Below, one piece after another: positions 1 through 9,132 of a DNA stretch of 64,000 nucleotides (position 1 is its first letter; every line of letters starts with the position of its first letter). The stretch spans positions 6,634,001 through 6,698,000 of the forward strand of contig NZ_CP107819.1 of the NCBI RefSeq assembly GCF_036346295.1. Reading direction: 5' to 3'. The stretch is from Streptomyces sp. NBC_00536 (lineage in GTDB: Bacteria; Actinomycetota; Actinomycetes; Streptomycetales; Streptomycetaceae). The position numbers were made by a program, and so were the translations under genes. A model generated the notes under the pieces. It was not told the DNA's origin, did no database searches, and was given only the letters and a program-made list of their open reading frames with translations.

Positions 1-1422
1 CTCGGGGTGCCGTACTTCGCCGTCCGGGGCAAGTCCGACCACGGCACGGTCATCGCCGTGGAGGAGGCCGACCGGGCCCGGGTGCTCGAAGGCCTGCGCC
101 GCCGCCTCGCCGGGCCCGCCGGGCACGTCAGCGCCCTGGCCGCCGAACCGCTGCGCGCCGCCCGGCCCGTCCCCGGGCACGACGGGCGGGTGTGGGAGCG
201 CGCCCGTACGGCCGCCGCCGTCCAGGTCAGCTGGTACCGGACCGACCCCGGCGGCCATCTGCTCCTCGGGCACGAATACGGCTGCGCGGTCGAGTTCTGG
301 CGCCGCGAGGGCGACCGGCTGACCGCCCCCCGCGCCAACCGCGTCACCTGGTCCGTGGCCGCCGACGGCCCCGTCATGCTGGGCGCCGGACGGCTGTTCA
401 GCCGCTTCGTGCCCGTCCACACCACCCTGGACGAGGCGCCCGCGCTGGCGACCCGGCCCGAGTTCCTCGTCCCGCTGGTCGAGGACGTCGACTTCCCCGT
501 GGACGCGGTCTACACCTGGGTGGACGGCGGCGACCCGGCCTGGGCGGCCCGCAAGGCCGCCGCCCGCGGTGAGGCCTACCACGCCGAATCGGCCAGCGAC
601 GCCCGCTTCCTCAGCCGCGACGAACTGCGCTACTCGCTGCGCTCGCTGCACCTGTTCGCGCCCTGGATCCGCAACGTCCACGTGGTCACCGACGACCAGG
701 TGCCCGCCTGGATGCGGCGCGACCTGCCGGGCTTCCGCATCGTCAGCCACCGCGAGATCTTCCGGAACCCGGCCGACCTGCCGACCTTCAACTCGCACGC
801 CATCGAGAGCAGGCTGCACCACATACCCGGGCTCTCGGAGCACTTCCTGTACTTCAACGACGACATGTTCCTGGGCCGGCCGCTGACCCCGCACGCCTTC
901 TTCACCCCCGTCGGCACGGCCCGCTACTTCCTCTCCCAGAACCGCATCCCGCAGGGCCCGGTGACCGACGCCGACACCCCCGTCGACGCCGCCTGCAAGA
1001 ACAACCGGGCGCTGCTGCTGGAGCGGTTCGGCCGGGTCATCACCCAGCCGATGGAGCACATCCCCTACGCCCTGCGCCGCAGCGCGATGGCGGAGGCCGA
1101 GGCGGACTTCCCGCGCGAGTGGGCCCGTACGTCCGCCAGCCGGTTCCGCGCGATGACCGACCTGTCGCCGACCTCGTCGCTGGCGCTGTACTACGCGGCG
1201 CTCACCGGCCGGGCCCAGCCCGGCTCCATGGCCTTCACCTACCTCCAGCTGGCCGTCCCGGACCTCGCGCGGCGCCTGGAGCGCCTGCTGGGGAACCGGG
1301 ACCAGGACTCCTTCTGCCTCAACGACGCCTTCTCCACCCCGGAGGACATGGCGGTGCAGCAGGAACTCCTCAGCGGATTCCTGAACGCCTACTTCCCCGT
1401 CCCCGGCCCCTGCGAACTCTGA
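1..1422 (+). CDS. Stealth family sugar-phosphate transferase (5' end outside window)
   Basis: The reading frame is already open at base 1. Alignment with the paralogue at 3276 shows that roughly the first 110 residues lie upstream, so the GTG at 7 is not the real start. Stealth proteins move hexose-1-phosphate from a nucleotide sugar onto a glycan, making phosphodiester-linked polymers such as capsules. Visible motifs are CR1 (VYTWVDGGDPAW, near 508-543), CR2 with FNDDMFLGRP (853-882) and NSHAIESRLHH (790-822), CR3 with KNNR near 999-1010, and a C-terminal CR4 region with QDSFCLNDAF. All expected acidic residues are present, so it is probably active. It is the first gene seen of a six-gene operon and ends 15 bases before the next start. 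The family is clear; donor and acceptor are unknown. Confidence 0.9.
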   Translation, partial: LGVPYFAVRGKSDHGTVIAVEEADRARVLEGLRRRLAGPAGHVSALAAEPLRAARPVPGHDGRVWERARTAAAVQVSWYRTDPGGHLLLGHEYGCAVEFWRREGDRLTAPRANRVTWSVAADGPVMLGAGRLFSRFVPVHTTLDEAPALATRPEFLVPLVEDVDFPVDAVYTWVDGGDPAWAARKAAARGEAYHAESASDARFLSRDELRYSLRSLHLFAPWIRNVHVVTDDQVPAWMRRDLPGFRIVSHREIFRNPADLPTFNSHAIESRLHHIPGLSEHFLYFNDDMFLGRPLTPHAFFTPVGTARYFLSQNRIPQGPVTDADTPVDAACKNNRALLLERFGRVITQPMEHIPYALRRSAMAEAEADFPREWARTSASRFRAMTDLSPTSSLALYYAALTGRAQPGSMAFTYLQLAVPDLARRLERLLGNRDQDSFCLNDAFSTPEDMAVQQELLSGFLNAYFPVPGPCEL

Positions 1423-1437
1423 GAAGGAGCGTGCGAG

Positions 1438-3279
1438 ATGCAAGATTCCGGATCGACCAGTTCCGCCTCTCAGGTCTACCAGAAGCTGGTGCCCCGGCCC
1501 GTGCGGACCGTGGCCATGAACACCGTGCCCGTCCCGGTGCGCCGCACGCTCAAGAAGCGCCTGGACCGGGCGCTGGCCCAGCGCGAATCGCGGCTGCACC
1601 AGCGGGCCCTGCGGCGGCTGCGGACGACGGACTTCAGCAATCTGCCCGAGGGACGCGCCAAGGCGCCGGACGGCCGGGTCGGTCACGTCCACTCCGGCCT
1701 CACCGCCGACCTCGCCCGGCGCACCGACCTCGCGCTGGTCACCGCCGTGCTCGACCGGGCGAAGATCCCCTGGTTCAGCGTGCCCGCGCTGGACGACCGC
1801 CGGATGTGCCTGGCCGTCGCCCGTGAGCACAAGGGCGCCGTCCGCCGGGTGCTGCGCGCCCTGCTGGAACGGCAGACGGGCTACGTGGTCTCCGTTTCCC
1901 CGGGCAAGGACGACACCGCCAGGATCCCCGGCAGCCACGTCAAGGCCTGGAAGCACTTCGGTGCGTCCCGGGTGATCCGCCTGGTCTGGCTGCGCACGGA
2001 TCCCACGGGCTCCCTGTGGGTCGGCGAGAACCAGGGCGTGGAGATCGAGTTCTGGACCACGGACACCACCCGGAGCGCCCCCCGCCTGGTCGGCCCGCGC
2101 CCCAACCGGGTGCAGCGGGTGGTCCCGGCCGACGATCCGCAGACCGTGGAGATCCCCCACGAGCGGCTCACCGGGTACGCCGACACCGACGCGGGCGCCG
2201 ACCCGACGCGCACCCGGCCGGGCTTCGACGTCCCGCGCGTGGAAGAGGTCACCTTCCCCGTCGACGCGGCCGTGCTCTGGTGCCACGACGCGCACGAAGA
2301 GCCGTGGGCCGGGGAACTCCTGCGCGCCACCCTGCGGTCGCTGCACCAGTACGCGCCCTGGACCGACATGGTGCACGTGCTGGCGCTGGCGCCCGTACCG
2401 GAGTGGGTGCACGCCGACGACCGGCTGCGGATCGTGCCCGCCGGGCCGGACGCGGAACGGAACCTGCACGCGGTGCCCGGCCTCGCCGACCGGTTCCTGT
2501 ACTTCCGCCCCGGCGCGCTGCTCGGCCGCCCCGTCCGGCCGTTCGACTACTTCACCGCGCTCGGCGGCACCCGGCCCCGGCGCGGGCCCTGGTCCGCCCG
2601 GGAGGCGGCGGCGCCCTGGACCGGCTGGGCCTACTCCTTCACCCAGCGCGCCGTGACCCACGGGTACGCGCCGGGCCCCCAGCCGTACGCGCGCGAGATA
2701 CTGGAGGCCGTGGCCGACGGCTTCGGCGCCCACCAGCCACTCACCGACGGCCAGTACGCCCCGGAACTGGAGGGCACGCACCCGCTGGACGGGGTCGTCC
2801 ACCACGCCGCGCACTTCTCCGGGCACGCCGAACCCTCGGGCGAGGCCACGATCGCGGTGCACGCGGCGGTGCCCGGCGTCACCCGCTGGCTCGACCGGCT
2901 CCTCGTACGCCGGGACGCGCAGCAGATCCAGCTGTGCGGGCTGGGCTCGCCCGACGCGCTGGCCCACGGCGGGACCCGGTCCGTCCTGGACTTCCTGCGC
3001 CGGTACTACCCGGTGCCCAGCCCCTTCGAACGGGCCGCGGCGCAGCCGGAGCCGCACTCGGACCGTCACGCCGACGCCGCCTCCGCCGTCCCCACCGGCT
3101 TCGACTCCGCGTCCGACCTGCTCGCCGACTTCGGGCCGACCGCCCCCGCGGCCTTCGACCCCACGGCCTTCGCACCCACGGCCTTCGACCCGGCGGGCTT
3201 CGGGTCCGATCCCGGCCCGGGGAGCGGCTTCGCGATCCCGGCGGCGACCGCGCACGGGGAGGCGGGCAGCCCTTCATGA
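1438..3279 (+). CDS. Degenerate Stealth-like protein with repetitive C-terminal tail
   Basis: 613 aa. Starts at ATG 1438, 8 bases after a good GAAGGAG ribosome binding site. It aligns along its length with its two neighbours, but key motifs are lost. CR1 reads VDAAVLWCHDAHEEPW instead of VYTWVDG-DPAW, and the NDDMF of CR2 is replaced by FRPGALLGRP near 2503-2532. The NSHAIESRLHH and KNNR motifs are missing. The last ~80 residues form a low-complexity tail with FDPTAF/APTAF/DPAGF-like repeats. The fold is probably kept but catalysis is unlikely. A structural, acceptor-binding or regulatory partner for the flanking active enzymes is a reasonable inference. The stop overlaps the next ATG (ATGA, 3276-3279). 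Confidence 0.82.
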   Translation: MQDSGSTSSASQVYQKLVPRPVRTVAMNTVPVPVRRTLKKRLDRALAQRESRLHQRALRRLRTTDFSNLPEGRAKAPDGRVGHVHSGLTADLARRTDLALVTAVLDRAKIPWFSVPALDDRRMCLAVAREHKGAVRRVLRALLERQTGYVVSVSPGKDDTARIPGSHVKAWKHFGASRVIRLVWLRTDPTGSLWVGENQGVEIEFWTTDTTRSAPRLVGPRPNRVQRVVPADDPQTVEIPHERLTGYADTDAGADPTRTRPGFDVPRVEEVTFPVDAAVLWCHDAHEEPWAGELLRATLRSLHQYAPWTDMVHVLALAPVPEWVHADDRLRIVPAGPDAERNLHAVPGLADRFLYFRPGALLGRPVRPFDYFTALGGTRPRRGPWSAREAAAPWTGWAYSFTQRAVTHGYAPGPQPYAREILEAVADGFGAHQPLTDGQYAPELEGTHPLDGVVHHAAHFSGHAEPSGEATIAVHAAVPGVTRWLDRLLVRRDAQQIQLCGLGSPDALAHGGTRSVLDFLRRYYPVPSPFERAAAQPEPHSDRHADAASAVPTGFDSASDLLADFGPTAPAAFDPTAFAPTAFDPAGFGSDPGPGSGFAIPAATAHGEAGSPS

Positions 3280-5066
3280 CCACGGCCAACCCCGAAGCGT
3301 CCCCGGCGGTCGCCCTCTACCGGGCCGTGCTGCCCACCCGGCTGCGCCGCGGCGTGGCCCGGCGCATCCCGAGCGGGCTGCGCGCGGGGGTCAAACGGCT
3401 GCTGCGCCGCGCCCGGTTCGGCTCAGGACCGGCCCGCGCGCTGCGCGCCCGGCGGGCCCGCGGGCGCTGGCCGCACCTCTTCCAGGAGGGCGAGGGCCTC
3501 GCCGTACTGGCCGCGGGCAGCGCCCGGATCGCGCTGGTCCGGGCCACGGCCTCGCCGCTCGGGCTGCGCGAGGCCAACCTCGAACTGGTCGTCACCGCCC
3601 TGGAGCAGGCGGGCGTCGACCACTTCGCCGTGCGCGGGCTCAGTGACCTGCGGGCGTGCTTCGCCGTGCGCGAGGAGGACCGGCCCGCGGTGATCGCCGC
3701 CCTGCGGGAGTGTGCGCGCCGGGCCCCGGTGTACGTCGCCCAGGGCCTCGCCGGAGCCGAGGACGCGCCCGGCGGCGTACCGCGGGCCCCGGGCCGGGCC
3801 GCGCTCGGCGACTCCCGGCGCGGGCGCCGCATCACCGGATCGGCCGAGGTGCTGCGGGTCGGCATGGTCTGGCGGGACCCGGGCGGCTCGCTCACCCTCG
3901 GCCTCGAATACGGCTGCGACCTGGAGTTCTGGCAGCCGGAGGACGGCCGGCTGGTCGCGCCCCGGGCGAACCGGGTGACCAGCAGCGTGGCCTGCGACGC
4001 GCCCCGGATCACGGTTCCCGTGAACCGGCTCACCGCCTTCGCCTCCCGCCACACCCGGCGCACCCGTCACGTCCGTACCGTCGAGGCCTACGCCGCCGCG
4101 CTGCCCGAGGACATCCGCTTCCCCGTCGACGTCGTCTACACCTGGGTCGACGGCGACGACCCCGCCTGGCAGCGGCGCCGCCGCGAACAGGACGGCGACG
4201 GCTACCACGAGGAGTCCGCCAACCCCGCGCGCTACCTCAACCGCGACGAACTGCGCTACTCGCTGCGCTCGCTGGAGCAGCACGCGCCCTGGGCCCGCCG
4301 GATCTTCCTGGTCACCGACCGGCAGCGGCCGCACTGGCTGGACGACGCCCACCCCCGGATCACGGTGGTCGACCACCGGGAGATATTCGACGACCCCGCG
4401 GCCCTGCCCACCTTCAACTCCCATGCGATCGAGAGCCGCCTGCACCACATCGACGGCCTCGCGGAGCACTTCCTGTACTTCAACGACGACATGTTCCTCG
4501 GCCGGCCCGTCACCCCCCAGGACTTCTTCCTGTCGAACGGGATGACCCGGGTGTTCCTGTCACCGGCCCAGGTCCCGCGCTCCGGCGTCACCCTCGGGGA
4601 CCGCCCGGTGAACGCGGCGGCCAAGAACAACCGCCGGCTCATCGAGGAGTTCTTCGGGACCACCCTCGTGCAGAAGATCCGGCACGCCCCCTACCCGCTG
4701 CGCCGCAGCATCCTGGCGGAGATGGAGGAGACCTTCGCCGGGCCGCACCGGGCCACCACCTTCAGCCGGCTGCGCAGCACGACCGACATCTCCATACCCT
4801 CGTCCCTCTACCACTACTACGCCTACCTGACGGGACGCGCGGTGCCCTCGGACATCACGTTCGCCTACCTCCCCCTGGACCGGCCCGGGATCGAGCGGCG
4901 GATGAACATCCTGCTGGCCCGGCGCGACCGGCAGGCCTTCTGCGTCAACGACACCGTCTCCGACGGCCGCGACCAGGAGCGCCAGGCCGCGATGCTCCAG
5001 GACTTCCTGGCGGCCTACTTCCCCGTACCCGGCCCCTTCGAGCGGAAGGAGTCCCACGGCCGATGA
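3276..5066 (+). CDS. Stealth family sugar-phosphate transferase
   Basis: 596 aa, complete. The ATG overlaps the previous stop (ATGA), indicating translational coupling. The basic N-terminal ~50 residues are rich in Arg. A second N-terminal region (~85-270) shared with both paralogues contains a FAVRGLSD motif. The catalytic region has CR1 VYTWVDGDDPAW (about residues 286-297), CR2 NRDELRYSLRSL, NSHAIESRLHH and FNDDMFLGRP (to about 412), CR3 AAKNNRRLIEEFFG, and CR4 QAFCVNDTVSDG. All hallmark acidic residues are present. The role is phosphodiester-linked glycan synthesis, probably at the inner face of the membrane. It is closely similar to the first gene, so the cluster arose by tandem duplication. 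Its stop overlaps the glycosyltransferase start (ATGA at 5063). Confidence 0.92.
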   Translation: MTTANPEASPAVALYRAVLPTRLRRGVARRIPSGLRAGVKRLLRRARFGSGPARALRARRARGRWPHLFQEGEGLAVLAAGSARIALVRATASPLGLREANLELVVTALEQAGVDHFAVRGLSDLRACFAVREEDRPAVIAALRECARRAPVYVAQGLAGAEDAPGGVPRAPGRAALGDSRRGRRITGSAEVLRVGMVWRDPGGSLTLGLEYGCDLEFWQPEDGRLVAPRANRVTSSVACDAPRITVPVNRLTAFASRHTRRTRHVRTVEAYAAALPEDIRFPVDVVYTWVDGDDPAWQRRRREQDGDGYHEESANPARYLNRDELRYSLRSLEQHAPWARRIFLVTDRQRPHWLDDAHPRITVVDHREIFDDPAALPTFNSHAIESRLHHIDGLAEHFLYFNDDMFLGRPVTPQDFFLSNGMTRVFLSPAQVPRSGVTLGDRPVNAAAKNNRRLIEEFFGTTLVQKIRHAPYPLRRSILAEMEETFAGPHRATTFSRLRSTTDISIPSSLYHYYAYLTGRAVPSDITFAYLPLDRPGIERRMNILLARRDRQAFCVNDTVSDGRDQERQAAMLQDFLAAYFPVPGPFERKESHGR

Positions 5067-7168
5067 AGATCTCCTTCCTGATCAACAACATCTACGGCAT
5101 CGGCGGCACGAACCGGACGGTGATCAACCTCGCCGAGGCCCTGTCCGCGGACCACGAGGTCGAGATCGTCTCGGTCTTCCGGCGCACCGCCGCGCCCCCC
5201 AAGTTCGCCATCTCCCCGCAGGTCACCGTCCGCGCCCTGGTCGACCTGCGGCCCGGCCGCACCGGCGCCGACCGGGGCCACCCGGACCTGGCCGGACCCA
5301 CCACGGTCGTGCCCCGCCAGGAGGAGTTCCACGAGCAGTACAGCGCCCTGTCCGACCGGCGCATCATCGAGGAGCTGAAGGGGACCGGCGCCGACGTGGT
5401 CGTCGGCACCCGCCCCAGCCTGAACCTCTTCGTGGCCCGCCACACCCGCGACGGCGCGCTGCGGGTGGCCCAGGAGCACATGACGCACCTGGCCATCCCC
5501 CCGGCCGTGCGGGCGGAGATGGCCCGGGTCTATCCGCGCCTCGACCTCGTCACCACCGTCACCGAGGCCGACGCCCGCTCCTTCCGGGAGCACACCCCGG
5601 TGCCCGGGGTGCCCGTGCACGCCGTACCCAACAGCGTGCCGCGGCCCGTGGCCCCGCCCTCCGACGGCGCCCGCAAGGTCATCGTCAGCGCGGGCCGCAT
5701 GCACCACGTCAAGCGCTACGACCTGCTGATCCGTGCCTTCGCCCGGCTCGCCCCCGAGTTCCCGGACTGGCGGCTGCGGATCTACGGCGACGGGGATGAG
5801 GCCGGCGCGCTGCGGACCCTCGTCAACGACCTGGACCTGTCCGGCCGGATCCTGCTGATGGGCGGCTTCTCACCGATCGAGTCGGAGTGGGCCAAGGGCT
5901 CGATCGCCGCGGTGACCTCCAGCGCCGAGTCCTTCGGGATGACCCTGGTCGAAGCCATGCGCTGCGGCCTGCCCGTGGTCGCCACCGACTGCCCGGTCGG
6001 CCCGCGCGAGATCCTGCGCGACGGCGAGGACGGCCTCCTCGTCGCCAACGGCGACGTCGGAGCCGTCGCCGCGGGCCTCGCCCGGCTGATGGCGGACGGC
6101 CCGCTGCGCGCCGCGATGGCCGCCGCCGCCCTGCGCAACGCCGAGCGCTACGACCCCGCCGTGATCGCCGCCCGGTACACCGCGCTGTTCGAGGAGGCCG
6201 CCGGGCGCCGCGCGGCCGCCCGCTCCGGGTACCGCAGGCCGACCGCCGCCCGCCTGGGCCGCCCGCCGGGCGACAGCGCTCCGCCCGACTCCCCGAAGAG
6301 CGCCGTGTGCCACGCCGAGGCACCCGACGCGGGCTGGCTGCGCCTGACCTGCGACGGCCCCGCCGGAGCCCGCGGCCGCGGTGGGTTCCTGCTGCGGCAC
6401 CGGCCCTCCAGCGGCTCCCGGCTGCCCGACCTGGCGCTGGACACCGAGCGCGAGACGCTGCCCACCGGGGCCGTCCGGCACACCGCCGTCGTGCCCCCGG
6501 CCGCCCTCGACCACCTGGGCGACGGCCGCTGGCGGGTCATGCTCGCCACCGGCAAGGGGGACCCCGTCCACCTCACGGCGGGGATCCGCGACACCCGCGG
6601 GCTCATCGACGCCCGCGCCCGCCTCCTCGAAGCCCCGGGCCCCGGCCCGGTCCTGTGGAACCTGCCCTACGCGCAGCCGAACGGCGCCCTGATGCTCCGT
6701 ACCGTGCACCGCGAGGCGCACGCCGAAGCGAGCGAGGTGCGTGTCGGCGAGGACGGGATCACCGTCTCCGGGGTGCTGTGCGGGGCGCGGACCCTGGAGC
6801 ACGGCGCCCGCTTCGTGCTCGTCCGGCGCGGCCCGTACCGCAGCGAGGTGTCCCTGCCGGTGGAGGTGCTCGGCGAGCGCTCCTTCCGGATGGAACTGCC
6901 CCTGGCCCGGCTGGTGGAGGACCGCCTCGCCCGCTGGGAGGACTGGGACTGGTGGCTCCAGCCGCACCCCGGGAGCAGGCGCCGGGTGCGCGTCTGCCAC
7001 CTCTTCGAGGACTTCCCCGACGTCCGGGGCGCCTACCCGTACCCCGCCGTTCCGCTCTCCGCCGACGACGTGTCCCGTTTCGTCGTCGTGCACCCGTCCC
7101 GGCCGGTCCGAGTCCGGCCCTACTGCTCCGTCTCCGGAGCCATGGCTATGAACGTGGTGGACCGATGA
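5063..7168 (+). CDS. Family 4 glycosyltransferase with C-terminal accessory domain
   Basis: 701 aa. The ATG overlaps the previous stop. Residues 1-~395 are a GT-B glycosyltransferase: N-terminal GGTNRTVINLAEAL, then GRMHHVKRYDLLIRAF, then the donor-binding E-x7-E motif in SSAESFGMTLVEAMRCG, followed by GLPVVATDCPVGPREI. It probably adds a sugar from a nucleotide donor to the polymer made by the Stealth enzymes. About 300 further residues after a Pro/Arg linker form a beta-rich region with two similar halves (each with a GxxR-type segment) that I do not recognise; a carbohydrate- or polymer-binding accessory role is inference. No signal peptide or membrane helix is seen. The stop overlaps the next ATG (7165). 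Confidence 0.88.
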   Translation: MKISFLINNIYGIGGTNRTVINLAEALSADHEVEIVSVFRRTAAPPKFAISPQVTVRALVDLRPGRTGADRGHPDLAGPTTVVPRQEEFHEQYSALSDRRIIEELKGTGADVVVGTRPSLNLFVARHTRDGALRVAQEHMTHLAIPPAVRAEMARVYPRLDLVTTVTEADARSFREHTPVPGVPVHAVPNSVPRPVAPPSDGARKVIVSAGRMHHVKRYDLLIRAFARLAPEFPDWRLRIYGDGDEAGALRTLVNDLDLSGRILLMGGFSPIESEWAKGSIAAVTSSAESFGMTLVEAMRCGLPVVATDCPVGPREILRDGEDGLLVANGDVGAVAAGLARLMADGPLRAAMAAAALRNAERYDPAVIAARYTALFEEAAGRRAAARSGYRRPTAARLGRPPGDSAPPDSPKSAVCHAEAPDAGWLRLTCDGPAGARGRGGFLLRHRPSSGSRLPDLALDTERETLPTGAVRHTAVVPPAALDHLGDGRWRVMLATGKGDPVHLTAGIRDTRGLIDARARLLEAPGPGPVLWNLPYAQPNGALMLRTVHREAHAEASEVRVGEDGITVSGVLCGARTLEHGARFVLVRRGPYRSEVSLPVEVLGERSFRMELPLARLVEDRLARWEDWDWWLQPHPGSRRRVRVCHLFEDFPDVRGAYPYPAVPLSADDVSRFVVVHPSRPVRVRPYCSVSGAMAMNVVDR

Positions 7169-9132
7169 ACCGAAACCGATCGATCCTGCACGTCGTCGCC
7201 CACCAGGACGACGACCTGTACTTCATGAACCCGGACCTGGTCCGCTCGCTCCAGGACGGCGACCCGGTCGCCACGGTCGTCCTGACCGCGGGCGAGGGCG
7301 ACGGCATCAACGCCGACACCAACGACCCCGAACGGGCCGCGCTGCCCACGGACTACACCGGCTACAGCACGGCCCGCGGCTGCGGCCTGCGCTCCGCCTA
7401 CGCGCGGATGGCCACCGGCGACCGCGACAGCCCCTGGGCCCGCGAGATCACCGAACTCGTCCCCGGTTTCGCGGTGGAGCGCTTCACCCTCCTCGCGCAC
7501 CCCGCCGTACGGATGTACTTCTGCCAGCTGCACATGGGCGTGCCCACGCCCTCCGGTGTCCGCACCCGGATGTTCGAGCTGTGGAACGGCGTCCACCCCA
7601 CCCAGGCGACCGTGCCGGTCCACGGCTCCGCGCTGAGCGAAGTGCAGCAGATCTCCCGCGAGATGGTCATCGCGGGCCTCGCCGCGCTGCTCGCCGAGAT
7701 CCGGCCCACCACCGTCCGCACGCTGGACCCCGATCCGGAACACGACGGCGGCAAGAGCGAGTTCGTCACCTCCGACCACGTCGACCACGCCACCACCGCC
7801 GAGTTCGCCATCGCGGCCCTCACCCGCTACCGGGAGAGCGCGGAGCACGCCCCCGCCGTCGAGTTCTACCGCGCCTACGCCAACCGCTTCTGGGGCCCGA
7901 ACCTGGACCGGATGGAACTCGCCGAGAAGGCCGACTACCTGGCCACCTACATGGGCCTGGACGCCACCCACTGCCCGCAGGGCACCTGCCAGGCCTGCGG
8001 CGACCGCCAGCTCGGCCCCAACCCGTACCGCAGCACCCACATGCGCAGCACCGCCTACCGCTATTCGCCCGCCACCGACTGGCTCCGGCTGGGACCCGGC
8101 GGCCGCCTGAACGCCTTCACCGTCCTCGCGGGCCGCCTGGTGTTCTTCACCGAGACCGGTCCCGCGAGCGGCCGGTGGCAGGGCCCCTTCCCGCTCGGCG
8201 ACGGCTGGCTCGCGCCCACCACGGCGCTGGCGGGGATCCCCGGCGGACCGGCGCACGTGGTGGCGCAGCGCCGCCGCACGGCCGAGGGCGGGGCGGTCGC
8301 CATCGACCTCGTGTACACCACGCAGAACGCGGACGGCGGCGGGTTCAGCGGCTGGCAGTCGCTGGAGTCCCCGGAGTGGGTCCACCCCGACGGCCGCCGC
8401 CAGCGCGAACTCGGCGTCCCGATGGCCGCGGTGGACGGCGCGGGCCTGCTGTACGTCTTCGCCCGCAACTTCGACCAGGGCATCTCCCTGCGCCGCCAGA
8501 ACGCCCAGGGCGGCTGGGAGCCCTGGGTGAGCCTCGGCGGCAGCTTCCTGCAGGACGCGGGCACCGCGATCACCACCGAGTTCGGCACCGTCGAGCTGTA
8601 CGTACCGGGCAAGAGCTCCGTGGTCCGCTGGTTCCAGAAGGAGCCGGGCGCGCCCTTCACCCGCGACGACTCCCTGGTGACCGGGCCCGTGGCCACCGGC
8701 GGGATCACCGCCGTGAACTCCGGCGGTGGACGCACCTGCCTCTACTACCGCGAGGCGGGCACCCAGCAGGTCATGGCCTACCGCCAGCACGACACCGGCC
8801 GCTGGCCCGGCTCGGGCGCGGGCGTCGGCGGGCACGGCGGTACGGGCGCGGTCGCCGCGCTGTGGGCCCCGCAGCGCGGTGCCCGCGAGGCGCACCTGGC
8901 CCACCGCAGCGCGCGCGGCCGGCTCACCGTCTCGCTGCCCGACCGGGAGAAGGACGTCTCCGGCGCCCGCTGGCGGGAGAGCGGCGAGATGTTCACACAG
9001 GCCCCCGCGCTCGCCTACGACGCCGCGGGCGCCGTGGTCGTCGCGGTCGTCGGGACCGACGGCAGGCTCCGGGTCCGCCGTCAGCTCGCCCCGGAGACGG
9101 GCAGCCCGCTGGGGCCCGCCGTGACGGCGTGA
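7165..9132 (+). CDS. PIG-L family deacetylase fused to a beta-propeller domain
   Basis: 655 aa. The ATG overlaps the previous stop. Residues ~1-290 are a PIG-L/LmbE zinc N-deacetylase: the signature VVAHQDDDLYF near residue 10 supplies the first metal ligands (H-x-D-D) and SDHVDHATT near residue 203 supplies the later His. CPQGTCQACG may add a structural site. Residues ~300-655 have repeated Trp/Gly-rich blades (GGWEPWVSLGG, FSGWQSLESP, RWQGPFPLG) like the PLL/lectin-type beta-propeller often attached to actinobacterial carbohydrate enzymes. It probably removes acetyl groups from amino sugars in the polymer, with the propeller binding glycan. No signal peptide is visible at the chosen start, which is odd for a lectin-like propeller. 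Confidence 0.87.
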   Translation: MNRNRSILHVVAHQDDDLYFMNPDLVRSLQDGDPVATVVLTAGEGDGINADTNDPERAALPTDYTGYSTARGCGLRSAYARMATGDRDSPWAREITELVPGFAVERFTLLAHPAVRMYFCQLHMGVPTPSGVRTRMFELWNGVHPTQATVPVHGSALSEVQQISREMVIAGLAALLAEIRPTTVRTLDPDPEHDGGKSEFVTSDHVDHATTAEFAIAALTRYRESAEHAPAVEFYRAYANRFWGPNLDRMELAEKADYLATYMGLDATHCPQGTCQACGDRQLGPNPYRSTHMRSTAYRYSPATDWLRLGPGGRLNAFTVLAGRLVFFTETGPASGRWQGPFPLGDGWLAPTTALAGIPGGPAHVVAQRRRTAEGGAVAIDLVYTTQNADGGGFSGWQSLESPEWVHPDGRRQRELGVPMAAVDGAGLLYVFARNFDQGISLRRQNAQGGWEPWVSLGGSFLQDAGTAITTEFGTVELYVPGKSSVVRWFQKEPGAPFTRDDSLVTGPVATGGITAVNSGGGRTCLYYREAGTQQVMAYRQHDTGRWPGSGAGVGGHGGTGAVAALWAPQRGAREAHLAHRSARGRLTVSLPDREKDVSGARWRESGEMFTQAPALAYDAAGAVVVAVVGTDGRLRVRRQLAPETGSPLGPAVTA

